NCBI GenBank assembly: GCA_007115705.1
Contig: QXEO01000334.1
Location: 1,211,567-1,275,566 of the forward strand
Length of the DNA: 64,000 nt
Source: Dactylis glomerata
Lineage: Eukaryota > Streptophyta > Magnoliopsida > Poales > Poaceae
Direction: 5' to 3'
This document shows, piece after piece, positions 55,149 to 64,000 of the stretch (positions within the stretch are counted from its first letter, which is position 1; each line of letters opens with the position of its first letter). Under the pieces are notes generated by a model. That model saw nothing but the letters and a program-made list of their open reading frames with translations. It did no database searches and was not told the DNA's origin. A program made the translations under genes and the position numbers.

Positions 55149-55950
55149 GATACATACCAGCAGAGCGCATCCATGTGCGTATATCGGGCCACACAGGATG
55201 GATCTCGGGGTCTTACCTTTGTGACAAGTCACGGCATTCGAGTTGCGTTGCGATAACGTAACTCGAGGATCTCATGTCGTAGTCAAATTTTGACTAAAAA
55301 TATTCGGGTTGTAACAACCAGAAAACTCGCTCCCGATGGGAGTAATACTCCTGTGCTTCTTAAACTGTAATGCTTTAGCAATAAATATCGTCGGGTGCGC
55401 GCTCAGTGCTCCCGATGGGAGTAGCCCCCGAGGCTATAGTCGAAAGAAGAATTTTTTGAGTATAGGCTCAAAATATAGTGTAGTCCATCATACTTCAACT
55501 CGAAATCAGTTAGTAACCTCTTGTCATTGAATACGAGTCCACCACTCCGGATATCTGCAAAGGAAGTAATAGCCCCCAAGGCTTTAATCGAAAATCTTTC
55601 ACACATAACTTTGTCTAAGATTTTTTCACTTGTCGGCGCCGTTCTCCTTTTTTGATTATTGATTATCTCATCCTCTATCGGGTGCGCGCTCAGCGCTCCC
55701 GATGGGAGTAGCCCCCGAGGCTATGTTTGGATACTTGTAGTCAAGCATAGGCTCAAAGTTCGGCTCTTCTTCCTCCTATTAACGTCTACTGTGCGCAAGC
55801 CCCCAAGTCCAAGTAGAGGTTTTCATATCGTGTGATCACAGTCTCCTCTTGTTTTCCCTCTTTGGTATTATCGTCTGCTGTGTGCAGAATTTAACTCCTG
55901 TTGTAAAATATGTTTACGGGCCTTGCTGTAGCACGGGGGCCCGATAATAT
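55149..55950 (-). other. 3' internal part of element C, no gene recognised
   Basis: Resumes C after B. Reversed TCGGGGGCT copies lie at 55423-55431 and 55710-55718, with GCTCCCGATGGGAG beside each, as in element 1. Only short frames are seen. Confidence 0.7.
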
Positions 55951-55955
55951 GTGCT

Positions 55956-55965
55956 TATAAATAAA
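55956..55965 (+). promoter_or_regulatory. TATA box for the antisense ORF in C
   Basis: TATAAATAAA lies 109 bases before the ATG at 56065. A leader containing CCCTAATC and TCTAGGG follows, resembling an ordinary plant promoter and 5' UTR. This is the clearest of the three boxes. Confidence 0.6.
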
Positions 55966-56064
55966 GCATCTTCTAGCAAGGGTAAAAACCCTAATCAGGT
56001 TCCTTCCCCGCCGCATCATCTTCTCTCCCCATCTAGGGTTGTAGTAGCCTTTCCTCTTGTCCAC

Positions 56065-56427
56065 ATGGCTGACGCAGATGGTTCTCGTCTGAACCTTGGC
56101 TCTCCGGTGGCGCCGCGAGGTCGGGGTCGCCCTCGTGGAAGCAAGAACAAAAACAACACAACCCTAGTCACCGCAGGATCTTCATCGGCCGCTCCGATTA
56201 AGCGTCGCCCCGGCCGCCCACCTGGGAGCAAAAATAAGCCCAAGGTAACTGGTGCTGCCCCAGGTTCAAGCGTTCTTCCTCCTGCTGCTCCCGCTGCTCC
56301 TGCTGCTCCTCCTCGAATCTTCTCTATCTTCTGCATTGCTATGGCACAATGCCGTGAGATTCAGTGCCTGCCGCTGAATTTCACCAAGTTTATGGATGGG
56401 CAGGAACTGCGGGAAGCGGTTCTCCGT
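56065..56427 (+). pseudogene. Antisense AT-hook ORF of element C, cut in its B3-like domain
   Basis: 121 codons from MADADGSRLNLGSPVAPR. Two strong AT-hooks lie at residues 18-29 (RGRGRPRGSKNK) and 46-58 (KRRPGRPPGSKNK), followed by a Pro/Ala linker. Then comes IFCIAMAQCREIQ with CLPLNFTKFMDGQELREAVL, which looks like the first strand and helix of a B3 domain. The Athila-type element at 56428 cuts it there, and its rest should lie beyond that element. The direction is opposite to C. Its start is unlike A's and B's, but the layout is the same. AT-hooks certain, B3 likely. Confidence 0.7.
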
Positions 56428-58115
56428 TGATACGTCTCAAACGTATCTATAATTTTTTATGTTCCATGCTTGTTTTACACCATTTGCCTATTGTTTCGTT
56501 ACACTTAGTGGCACTTTTATGCATTTTCCGGAACTAACCTATTAACAAAGTGCCACAGTGCCAGTTTCCTATTTTCTGCTATTTTTGTGTTTCAGAAGTG
56601 ATACACAGGAAATATTCTCGGAATTGGACGAAACAAGTTCCTGAAGTCTTATTTTACCCGGAACCTTCCAGAGATCCGAAGAGGAGTAGGAGAGGGGCCA
56701 CCAGGGTCCCACACATAGGGCTGGCGTGGCCAGGCCCCTGGCCGCGCCACCCATGTGTGAGGGAGCCTGGCTCCACCTCTGACGACGCCCCTTCGCCTAT
56801 AAATACCCCCCGATGGGAAAAACCTAAGTACCCGATCAGTTTTCCAGAATACATCACGATCCGCCGCCGCCGTCGACCCGAAGATCGGGAGGGTCCAGAA
56901 GCTCTTCCCGGCACCCTGCCGGAGAGGGGAATCGCTACCGTAGGTCTTCTTCATCGCCATGCTTGCCTCCGGAGCGATGAGTGAGTAGTCTACCTTGGAC
57001 TATGGGTCCACAGCAGTAGCTAGATGGTTGTCTTCTCCACCATGTGCTTCATGTTTAGATCTCATGAGCTGCCATACATGATTGAGATCACCGTTATGTA
57101 ATTCTACATGTTTGGTTTGTTGGGATCCGATGAATATTGGTGTTTATGATTAAGTTGATGTACTGAATTATATCTTTTGTTATCTCTATGTTGTTTATGA
57201 TCTTGCATGCTCTCCGTTGTTAGTAGCTATCTTGGCCGAGTAGTTGCTAGTGACTCCAAGAGGGGGTATTTATGCTCGATAGTGGGTTCATGTCTCTATT
57301 TCACCTGGGGGAGTGACAGAAACCTCTAAGGTGGTAGATGTGCTGTTGCTACTAGGGAGAAAACAACATTCATATGCTCAAGGGCATATGCTTTGTTTAC
57401 ATTACACACTTTGCTTAATGCAATTATCTGTTGTTCGCAACTTAATACTTGTGGAGTTCTCGGATTGATTCACCACAAGTGGATTATTAGTCATAGATGC
57501 AGTTGGATGGCGGTCTATGTATTTTGTTGTAATGCCCAGAGTAAATCTCATAGTGATCTTCTTGACATATCACGTTATCTTTATTCTATCAATTGCCCAA
57601 CTGTAATTTGTTTACCCAACATGTGTTATTTTATCTATGGAGAAACGCCACTAGTGAACTGTGGACCCCGGTCCTATTTCCATCATATTGCTATCACCTG
57701 TTTACTTTTCTTGTACTGTTTATTTTACTCGCATACTATATTGTTTTCCGCTCGATACACTCATAACCTTTGTTTCAAGCAAACCGGTGAGATTGACAAC
57801 CTCATCGCAAGTTGGGAACAAAGTATTTGTTTGTGTGTGTGCAGGTTCCGCGTTGCCACTGGCCGAAGATGAGTCAACAAGTATCGTTAACGGCGCCCTT
57901 GTTGGAGTGTTACTAAGCCAGTCCGCATCACCTTCAGTCGTCATTGTCTCTCCTCTCCTGATCGATAAACCTTGGTATCTTAACTGAGGGAAAACTAGCC
58001 GCTACACTCATCATACCTTCCTCTTGGGGTTCCCAACGGGCTGGTTATTCACCACGCACAAGGACTTACTGCTCCACGCCAGCAGCCTCTTTTCTGGCGC
58101 CATCAACCAGTAGCA
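56428..58115 (+). repeat. 5' LTR of the right-hand Athila-type element
   Basis: 1688 bases, TGATACGTCTCAAACGTATC to CAACCAGTAGCA, TATA box TATAAATA at 56798-56805. It is about 76 bases longer than the copies at 26024 and 31000 because of an insertion at about 57852-57928. Confidence 0.94.
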
Positions 58116-58125
58116 GCTTCTTTTC

Positions 58126-58143
58126 TAGCGCCATTGCCGGGGA
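58126..58143 (+). other. Primer-binding site, Athila type, one or two mismatches
   Basis: TAGCGCCATTGCCGGGGA corresponds to TGGCGCCGTTGCCGGGGA with changes at the second and eighth bases. The loss of the second G from the TGG start should weaken priming. Confidence 0.82.
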
Positions 58144-58308
58144 GGAAGAGAAGACTTCTGTGAGGGAGTTCTTCGCACAAACATTCTTTACTTTGTTATT
58201 TGTTTTGCTTTACTTTATTTATTTTACCTGCATTGCTTTTTATCAAAAACCCAAAAAAATTAGAATCCTTGGTAGCTGTTTTTACTTGTTTACTTTCGTT
58301 TTGCTGAA

Positions 58309-59283
58309 ATGGCCAATCCTGAAAACACCAAGTTGTGTGACTTCACTAGCACGAACAATAGTGATTTTATCTGCACTCCTATTGCACCACCTGCTACTGC
58401 TGCAAATTTTTATGAGATTAAGCCTGCTTTATTGAACCTTGTTATGAAAGAGCAATTCTCTGGTGCTAGTACTGAAGATGCTGCAGCTCATCTCAACAAT
58501 TTTGTTGAGCTATGTGAGATGCAAAAATATAAGGATGTTGATAGTGATATTATTAAGCTCAAGTTGTTTCCTTTTTCTTTGAGAGGAAAAGCTAAAGATT
58601 GGTTGCTGTCTTTGACTAAGAATAGTATTGATTCATGGGCTAAGTGTAAGGATGCTTTTATTGGTAGATACTATCCTCCTGCTAAGATTATATCATTGCG
58701 TAGCAATATTATGAAGTTTACTCAGTTTGATAATGAACATGTTGCTCAAGCTTGGGAAAGAATGAAATCTATGATAAAGAATTGCCCCACTCATGGACTG
58801 ACTACTTGGATGATTATCCAAACTTTTTATACAGGACTGAATTTTTCTTCAAGGAACCTACTTGATTCAGCTGCTGGAGGCACTTTTATGTCCCTTACCT
58901 TGGGCGCCGCATCAAAGCTACTCGACAACATGATGGTAAATTATTCTGAATGGCACACCGAGCGAGCTCCACAAGGTAAGAAGGTAAATTCTGTTGAGGA
59001 AACCTCTTCCTTGAATGATAAGATTGATACCATTATGGCTATGCTTGCTAATGATAGGACTCATGTTGATCCTAATAATGTTCCTTTGGCCTCTCTGGTT
59101 GCTCAAGAAGAGCATGTTGATGTGAATTTCATTAGAAACAACAATTTTAACAACAATGCTTATAGGAACAATTTTGCTAGTAACAATTATAGGCCGTATC
59201 CTTCTACCAATGGTAATGGTTATGGTACTCTTATGGTAATTCCTACAACAACACTAGGGCCACGCCCTCCGAGCTTGAGGTAA
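58309..59283 (+). pseudogene. Gag of the right-hand Athila-type element
   Basis: 324 codons from MANPENTKLCDFTSTNNSDF. The capsid block includes HLNNFVELCEMQKYKDVDS, LRGKAKDWLLSL, DAFIGRYYPPAK and AQAWERMKSMIKNCPTHGL, typical of plant Athila Gag. An Asn-rich tail (FIRNNNFNNNAYRNNF) follows. No zinc knuckle is visible. Near 59225-59232 one base seems to be missing (GGTACTC where GGTAACTC is expected). The last 20 codons are therefore out of frame, and the protease frame starts in a different phase. Gag itself is otherwise open. Confidence 0.85.
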
Positions 59284-60371
59284 TGCTCAAGGACTTCATC
59301 GGTAAGCAAACTGCTTTTAACAGGTCTGTTGAGGAAAAGTTAGGCAAAATTGATATTCTTGCTTCTAAAGTTGATAGCCTTGCTCATGATGTTGAAATTC
59401 TGAAATTAAAAGTGTTTCCTAATGATGTGAAAGTGAGCAATGTTGTTGCTGCCGCTAATGCTATCCAAGTTGGAATTGATGAAAATATTAGATTGTTAGC
59501 GGAATTGCATGCCAGGTGGGAAAGAGAAGATGAGATGGCTAGAGAGATGAAGGTATGTACTATTACTACCTCTAATGATGTTGCTCCTACTGGTAGCAAT
59601 CCTCTTACTTTGATTGGTGTAGAGAAAACTCCCACTCCTTGTGTTAAAAAGCCTAAAACTGCCAAAACTTTTTCTCAAAAGAGTGCTGAAATTTTTCGGA
59701 GTGTGGAAGATGATAGCTCTATTTCTTTTAATCATTTTGATGTTGATGGCTGCAATATATCTGAAGTAATTTTGTTCTTGCAAAATCTTGCTTTGACTCC
59801 CAATGCTAGTTCTTTAAATATTGCTTTTACTAAGCATATTACCAATGCTCTCATAAAGATTAGGGATGAAAAGTTGAAGCAAAAAGCTTCTGTTCCCAAG
59901 AAGTTAGAAGATGGTTGGGAACCCATCATTGATATGCATGTTAATGGATATGATTGCCATGCTTTATGTGATCTAGGTGCTAGTATTTCTACCATGCCTA
60001 GAAAGATTTATGACATGCTTGATTTACCACCGCTTGAAAAGTGTTATTTTGATGTTCCTATTGCTGATGTTGCTAAGAAGAAACCTTTGGGAAGGATTAA
60101 TGATGTTCTTATTGTGGTTAACAATAACCTTGTTCCCGTTGATTTTCTTGTTATGGACGTTGAATGCCATGCTTCATGTCCTATTATTTTGGGAAGACCC
60201 TTTCTTCGAACTGTAGGTGCTATCATTGATATGAGGGAAGACACTATCAAGTATCAATTCCCACTTAAGAAAGGTATGGAACACTTCCCTAGGAAAAGAA
60301 AGAAATTACTTTTTGACTCTATTCTTAGAGCAAATTATGAGCTTGATGCTTCATCACTTGATATTACTTGA
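59233..60371 (+). pseudogene. Protease segment of the right-hand Athila-type element
   Basis: In the frame after the one-base shift: a coiled-coil-like linker (VEEKLGKIDILASKVDSLAH) followed by an aspartic protease near 59920-60260. The active site is CDLGASISTMPRKIYDML and the C-terminal block is CPIILGRPFLRTVGAIIDM. It ends LDASSLDIT at stop 60369-60371. The next bases belong to the 3' noncoding region, so pol has been deleted precisely after the protease. It would process Gag if expressed by frameshifting, but the shift is more likely a mutation. Confidence 0.82.
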
Positions 60372-63305
60372 TTCGCAATTTTCTGCGCCTAGCTCAAAGG
60401 CGTTAAAGAAAAGCACTCTTGGGAGATAACCCAATGTTTTCTTTTCAGTACTTTTTCTTTTATTTGAGTCTTGGAAGTCATTACTACTGTAATGACCACT
60501 CTTTATCTTGTTTATTTCGTTTTTGTGCCAAGAGAAGCCTCTAATTTGAGTGAGGTAAAGATTTGGGGATGTTGCTGTCCTGAAACTGTTTTCGGTGCTG
60601 CACCGTAAAAATTCGTGAAAATTCTCTGTATATCTTTTGGACCTGCGATTTCTTGTGCATATGCCCCAGGTTATATCCAAACTTTTCTTAGTTGAACACT
60701 TTTTGATTTGAGCAACACAAAATCCCTCAAAAATTCGACCTTTGTCAGCTGTTCAGTTTTGACAGATTTCTGCCAATATTTGTGTTTGCCGCTTTATCGC
60801 TTTCTTTTGAGTTCTTTTGATCACGGAACTTTTGGGGAGGTTTCTACAGTAGTATATGCTATATATGTGGTGGTTTTGAGTTGAAACCTGAAGCAAATAG
60901 AGGATTGATTATATGTTATGCTTGCACTAATGTTGCTAATAGATTTGTGTTTAGTTTTGTATGAAGGAAGTTTTCAAGTGTAGGGATTGGAGAATGATGA
61001 GATGAGTTGAAGAATGGACAAAAGCTCAAGCTTGGGGATGCCCATGCATCACCCCAAGAAATATCCAAGAAGTACAAGCGTCAAAGCTTGGGGATGCCCC
61101 CGAGGCACCCCTTCTTCATCGGCAAAAATCAGGTCACCTTTCAAAACACTATATTTTTATTGCTTCATGCACTATGTGTTTTTCTTGGAGCGTCAGTTGT
61201 TTTAGTTTTCTTAGGTTGTTTAGTTTGTTTGTTTGCTGCAATAAATGGTTGGACCCCAACAAATTTTCTTTTGGAGAAGTTGCTTATTTTCATTTGCAAA
61301 GAACGCTCTAGTTTTCACTCTTATTAAAAATCGAGTGTTCTACTTTTTCTGCTACTGCTTTTGGTTTTCGTTTTCACCTTGATTTGCGTTCAGATCTTGT
61401 CATATCTTTTCATCAAGGTGCATTTTTTCCTCTGATCTTTATTGGTTTTCATCAAAAGAGGTGTCTTTAAAAATTTCAAATGGTGTTGGAAAAGAGAAAA
61501 AGCTTTGTGCAAAATAGTGGTACAAGAAGGAGCTTGTGTAGACTGCGGCTTAGGCTTTTTCATGTCATGCTTGATGTCTTTTTGATAGTATGCTTAGTGG
61601 TTTTCCTGTAGCATGACTTGTCTCAAATAAGTGAGATTGCTTAATGAGCCTTTGAAAAAATCATGCGTTGTTTTTATTGTATGGAAGCATTATTTTGGTT
61701 TTCTCCTTGATGCTTTATTTGGGTTGACTTGGCGCATGCTCAGACATGTTAGAATCTTACAAAGTCACCATTAGCCTTCATGATCATTTAGTTTTTGACT
61801 TTTGATGCCATCGTATGCTTCTTTTAATGTCGCTTTGTTGCTTTGCATGATTATGGCCATTACTGCTCTCTTAGTTGGTCGCTCCCAGTCTTTTGCTAGC
61901 CCTCGCCTTGTACTGAGTATGAGCTCTACTCGTGCATCCAACTCCTAAAAGCCAAAGTTTTCCCAAGTGTCCACCATACATACCTACTAGCAATTTGCTA
62001 TTCCAAGTAAATTTGACTTGCTTTTATTTTCTCTTCAAATTAAACTCTTACCAGTGTTATGCGAAATTCGGTTAGTAAAGCTCTCACGAACCGGAAGGCA
62101 CACTTTACTTTTTCCTGTACTTAAAAATTTGACATTGTGGTCTCTTATGTTGAGTTGTTATGCTTGCAAGTTGTAAGTTGGATTCTAGCCCATCCATGCT
62201 GTCATGGGCAAGCTTTCAACATTGCACTTCTTTTTGAGTTGATATCGTGATCTTTTGTTTATGGATGCCCGCGGTGTGAAATGAATTGGGAATCTTGTGG
62301 GGATCATGGAGTTTGTATATGTGTTAGGGAAACGCCGGGCCGCCAATCTAAGCCATGCATAATTCATGGTGGAAATTTGCAGCATACCCATGGTGAACAT
62401 TCGACGAAGCATCTCATAATAAAAAGCTAAACAATATAGCAAATAAAAGAGATGTCGAGGTGTTCATTGTCTGCTTGTCCTGTCATTTTGGTGTGGGCTT
62501 GTTCCATGTCATCGGGCACGGAGGTACCCCATTGGCGGTTCTCAATGATATGCATATACTTACAATGACAAGAGCCTTGCTTGGGACTCTAAGTAAAGTA
62601 GCATGAGGTTTGGGTACTCGTATTCACGGGGCACGAGGTTTTCAACTTATGATTTGTCAAGCATATGCATCATAATTGTTCTCGCATTAACTTTAACCAT
62701 TCAAGATGCTTATGATGGGGGCAATGAGAGCTCAAAGCCGGTAAGTACCATAATTTTTGAAGGTTATAAAACTTGCAATCACTGCTTCCCTCTGCGAAGG
62801 GCCTTTCTTTTACTTTTATGTTGAGTCACCACCTTCTTTCTTTATGCACCGTTAAGAGAGCATAGTTGTCATTCTTAGTGTGATATGCATTGTCCCAAAG
62901 TTCATTGATTGATTCATATTGTTGGTTTCACCTGTTCTTAAATTATTTGTATCTAGTCGCCCTCTTAAACTTGAAGGTGTCCTATGCATTTATGTTTTGC
63001 TCTCTTTGAAGGACAAGCTGAAAACCTTTTGTATGTTTTTCCTTATGATTTGAACACATGTTTGACTTTCATTGTTTCATTACCATGATCTTTTGTTTGT
63101 GTTCATTTGCATGTTTACAACATGGTTGCTAAGTTCTTATTGTCATGATTATATCTTCATGCCCATGGTTTAAGTTCTATTGATCCCAGCTCACCAATGC
63201 TTACATATATGATCAAGATTGTGTAGGTGCATGTCACCTCAAAAATTATTCTTTTGTTATCACTTACCTACTCGAGGACGAGCAGGAGTTAAGCTTGGGG
63301 ATGCT
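60372..63305 (+). other. 3' noncoding region of the right-hand Athila-type element
   Basis: 2.9 kb with no recognisable gene, collinear with the reverse of 27636-30216. CAAGCTTGGGGATGCCC occurs at about 61027 and a near copy at about 61084. The tract AAGCTTGGGGATGCT occurs again directly before the 3' LTR (63291-63305). Confidence 0.82.
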
Positions 63306-64000
63306 TGATACGTCTCAAACGTATCTATAATTTTTGATGCTCCATGCTTGTTTTACACCATTTGCCTATTGTTTCGTTACACTTAGTGGCACTTTTATGC
63401 ATTTTCCGGAACTAACCTATTAACGAAGTGCCACAGTGCCAGTTTCCTGTTTTCTGCTGTTTTTGTGTTTCAGAAGTGATACACAGGAAATATTCTCGGA
63501 ATTGGACGAAATAAGTTCCTGAAGTCTTATTTTACCCGGAAGCTTCCAGAGATCCGAAGAGGAGTAGGAGAGGGGCCACCAGGGCCCCACACATAGGGCT
63601 GGCACGGCCAGGCCCCTGGCCGCGCCACCCATGTGTGAGGGAGCCTGGCTCCACCTCTGACGACGCCCCTTCACCTATAAATACCCCCCGACGGGAAAAA
63701 CCTAAGTACCCGATCAGTTTTCCAGAATACATCGCGATCCGCCGCCGCCGTCGACCCGAAGATCGGGAGGGTCCAGAAGCTCTTCCCGGCACCCTGCCGG
63801 AGAGGGGAATCGCCACCGGAGGTCTTCTTCATCGCCATGCTTGCCTCCGGAGCGATGAGTGAGTAGTCTACCTTGGACTATGGGTCCATAGCAGTAGCTA
63901 GATGGTTGTCTTCTCCACCATGTGCTTCATGTTTAGATCTCATGAGCTGCCATACATGATTGAGATCACCGTTATGTAATTCTACATGTTTGGTTTGTTG
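63306..64000 (+). repeat. 3' LTR of the right-hand Athila-type element, cut by window end
   Basis: Begins TGATACGTCTCAAACGTATC and matches the first 695 bases of the 5' LTR with few changes. TATA box TATAAATA near 63677-63684. Confidence 0.93.

Larger units (their letters stand above)
24125..56427 (-). mobile_element. Element C: reverse LTR retrotransposon split by element B
   Basis: The 3' LTR 24125-24459 and 94 bases of internal sequence are followed by element B, after which C resumes at 55154. GATAC occurs at 24549-24553 and 55149-55153, the duplication made by B. The second part (55154-56427) holds reversed motifs shared with element 1 and an ORF opposite to C's own direction. C is cut at 56427 by an Athila-type element and its remainder lies beyond the window. 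Confidence 0.85.
56428..64000 (+). mobile_element. Athila-type element with gag-protease only, right end outside window
   Basis: 5' LTR 56428-58115, primer site 58126-58143, gag-protease 58309-60371, 3' noncoding region and 3' LTR from 63306. No reverse transcriptase, RNase H or integrase lies between the protease and the 3' region, so the copy is non-autonomous. The left flank is TCCGT (56423-56427). The right flank is outside the window. It interrupts the antisense ORF of C. Confidence 0.92.

Noticed and set aside
56065..56427. AT-hook ORF read as an ordinary host gene fragment.
   Set aside because: It lies inside element C, and ORFs with the same layout lie in A and B at the same relative position. 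Element-encoded is more likely, though the ultimate origin may be a host gene.
57393..57872. A 159-166 residue open frame inside the Athila-type LTRs, also at 26171-26671 and 31147-31647 (minus).
   Set aside because: It is open in several copies only because the LTRs are near-identical. The composition is Cys/Ile/Leu-rich without a motif, and it sits in the transcribed LTR. More divergent copies would be needed to claim coding.
59226..59283. Programmed frameshift between gag and protease in the right-hand Athila element.
   Set aside because: No slippery heptamer is visible. A single missing base in GGTAACTC explains it more simply.
1..64000. CRISPR array, tRNA, rRNA or bacterial operon features.
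   Set aside because: No regularly spaced repeats with unique spacers, no cloverleaf or rRNA sequence noticed, and the content is plainly plant retroelements.

Overview
This window is grass (Triticeae: wheat, barley, rye or Aegilops) intergenic DNA made almost entirely of nested LTR retrotransposons. The organism call rests on a Copia element whose LTRs have the BARE-1/WIS-2/Angela terminus (TGTTGGAATTATGCCCTAGA...), on Athila-clade Gypsy elements primed by TGGCGCCGTTGCCGGGGA-type sites, and on several GC-rich Gypsy elements of the Tat type with two RNase H domains. I see no ordinary host gene, rRNA, tRNA or CRISPR array. Family names other than BARE/WIS/Angela are given only at clade level.

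Left half (1-24 kb). An Athila-like 3' coding end (integrase plus a coiled-coil extra ORF, 1-1925) is cut by a short non-autonomous LTR element (1926-4938). That element's 3' LTR is cut by a reverse Athila-type LTR (4939-6018), which is cut by a reverse Copia element (6019-14556) with a complete 1327-codon polyprotein. An LTR fragment (14557-15482), a 3'-truncated reverse Tat-like element (B', 15483-21002), another LTR fragment (21003-22032) and an Athila 3' region (22033-23981) follow.

Right half (24-64 kb) is a cleaner nest. Reverse element C (24125-56427, continuing beyond) holds forward element B (24554-55148, 5-bp target duplication GATAC on both sides). B holds three later insertions: a reverse Athila-type element (26024-32610, AGCGC), a forward Tat-like element A (33959-43635, GTGCC) and a 3.5-kb solo-LTR-like unit (44771-48271, TGTGT). 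All three sit inside B's gag-pol, and the B reading frame is recovered exactly when each insertion and one target copy are skipped. A forward Athila-type element (56428 to the window end) interrupts C.

Most interesting: elements A, B and C each carry, opposite to their own transcription and between pol and the 3' LTR, an ORF with N-terminal AT-hook motifs and a B3-like DNA-binding domain (complete in A, frameshifted in B, cut after the first B3 residues in C). Each has a TATA-like box upstream of its ATG. This looks like a shared antisense DNA-binding gene of Tat-like retrotransposons. Second, all three alignable copies (A, B, B') keep an in-frame UAG between protease and reverse transcriptase inside an identical 15-base string, which suggests programmed recoding. 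Other points are a three-LTR structure at the end of B, alternative coding cargo in Athila-type elements sharing LTRs and leader, and primer-site-like sequence duplicated into an LTR end. All LTR-divergence figures are by-eye counts.
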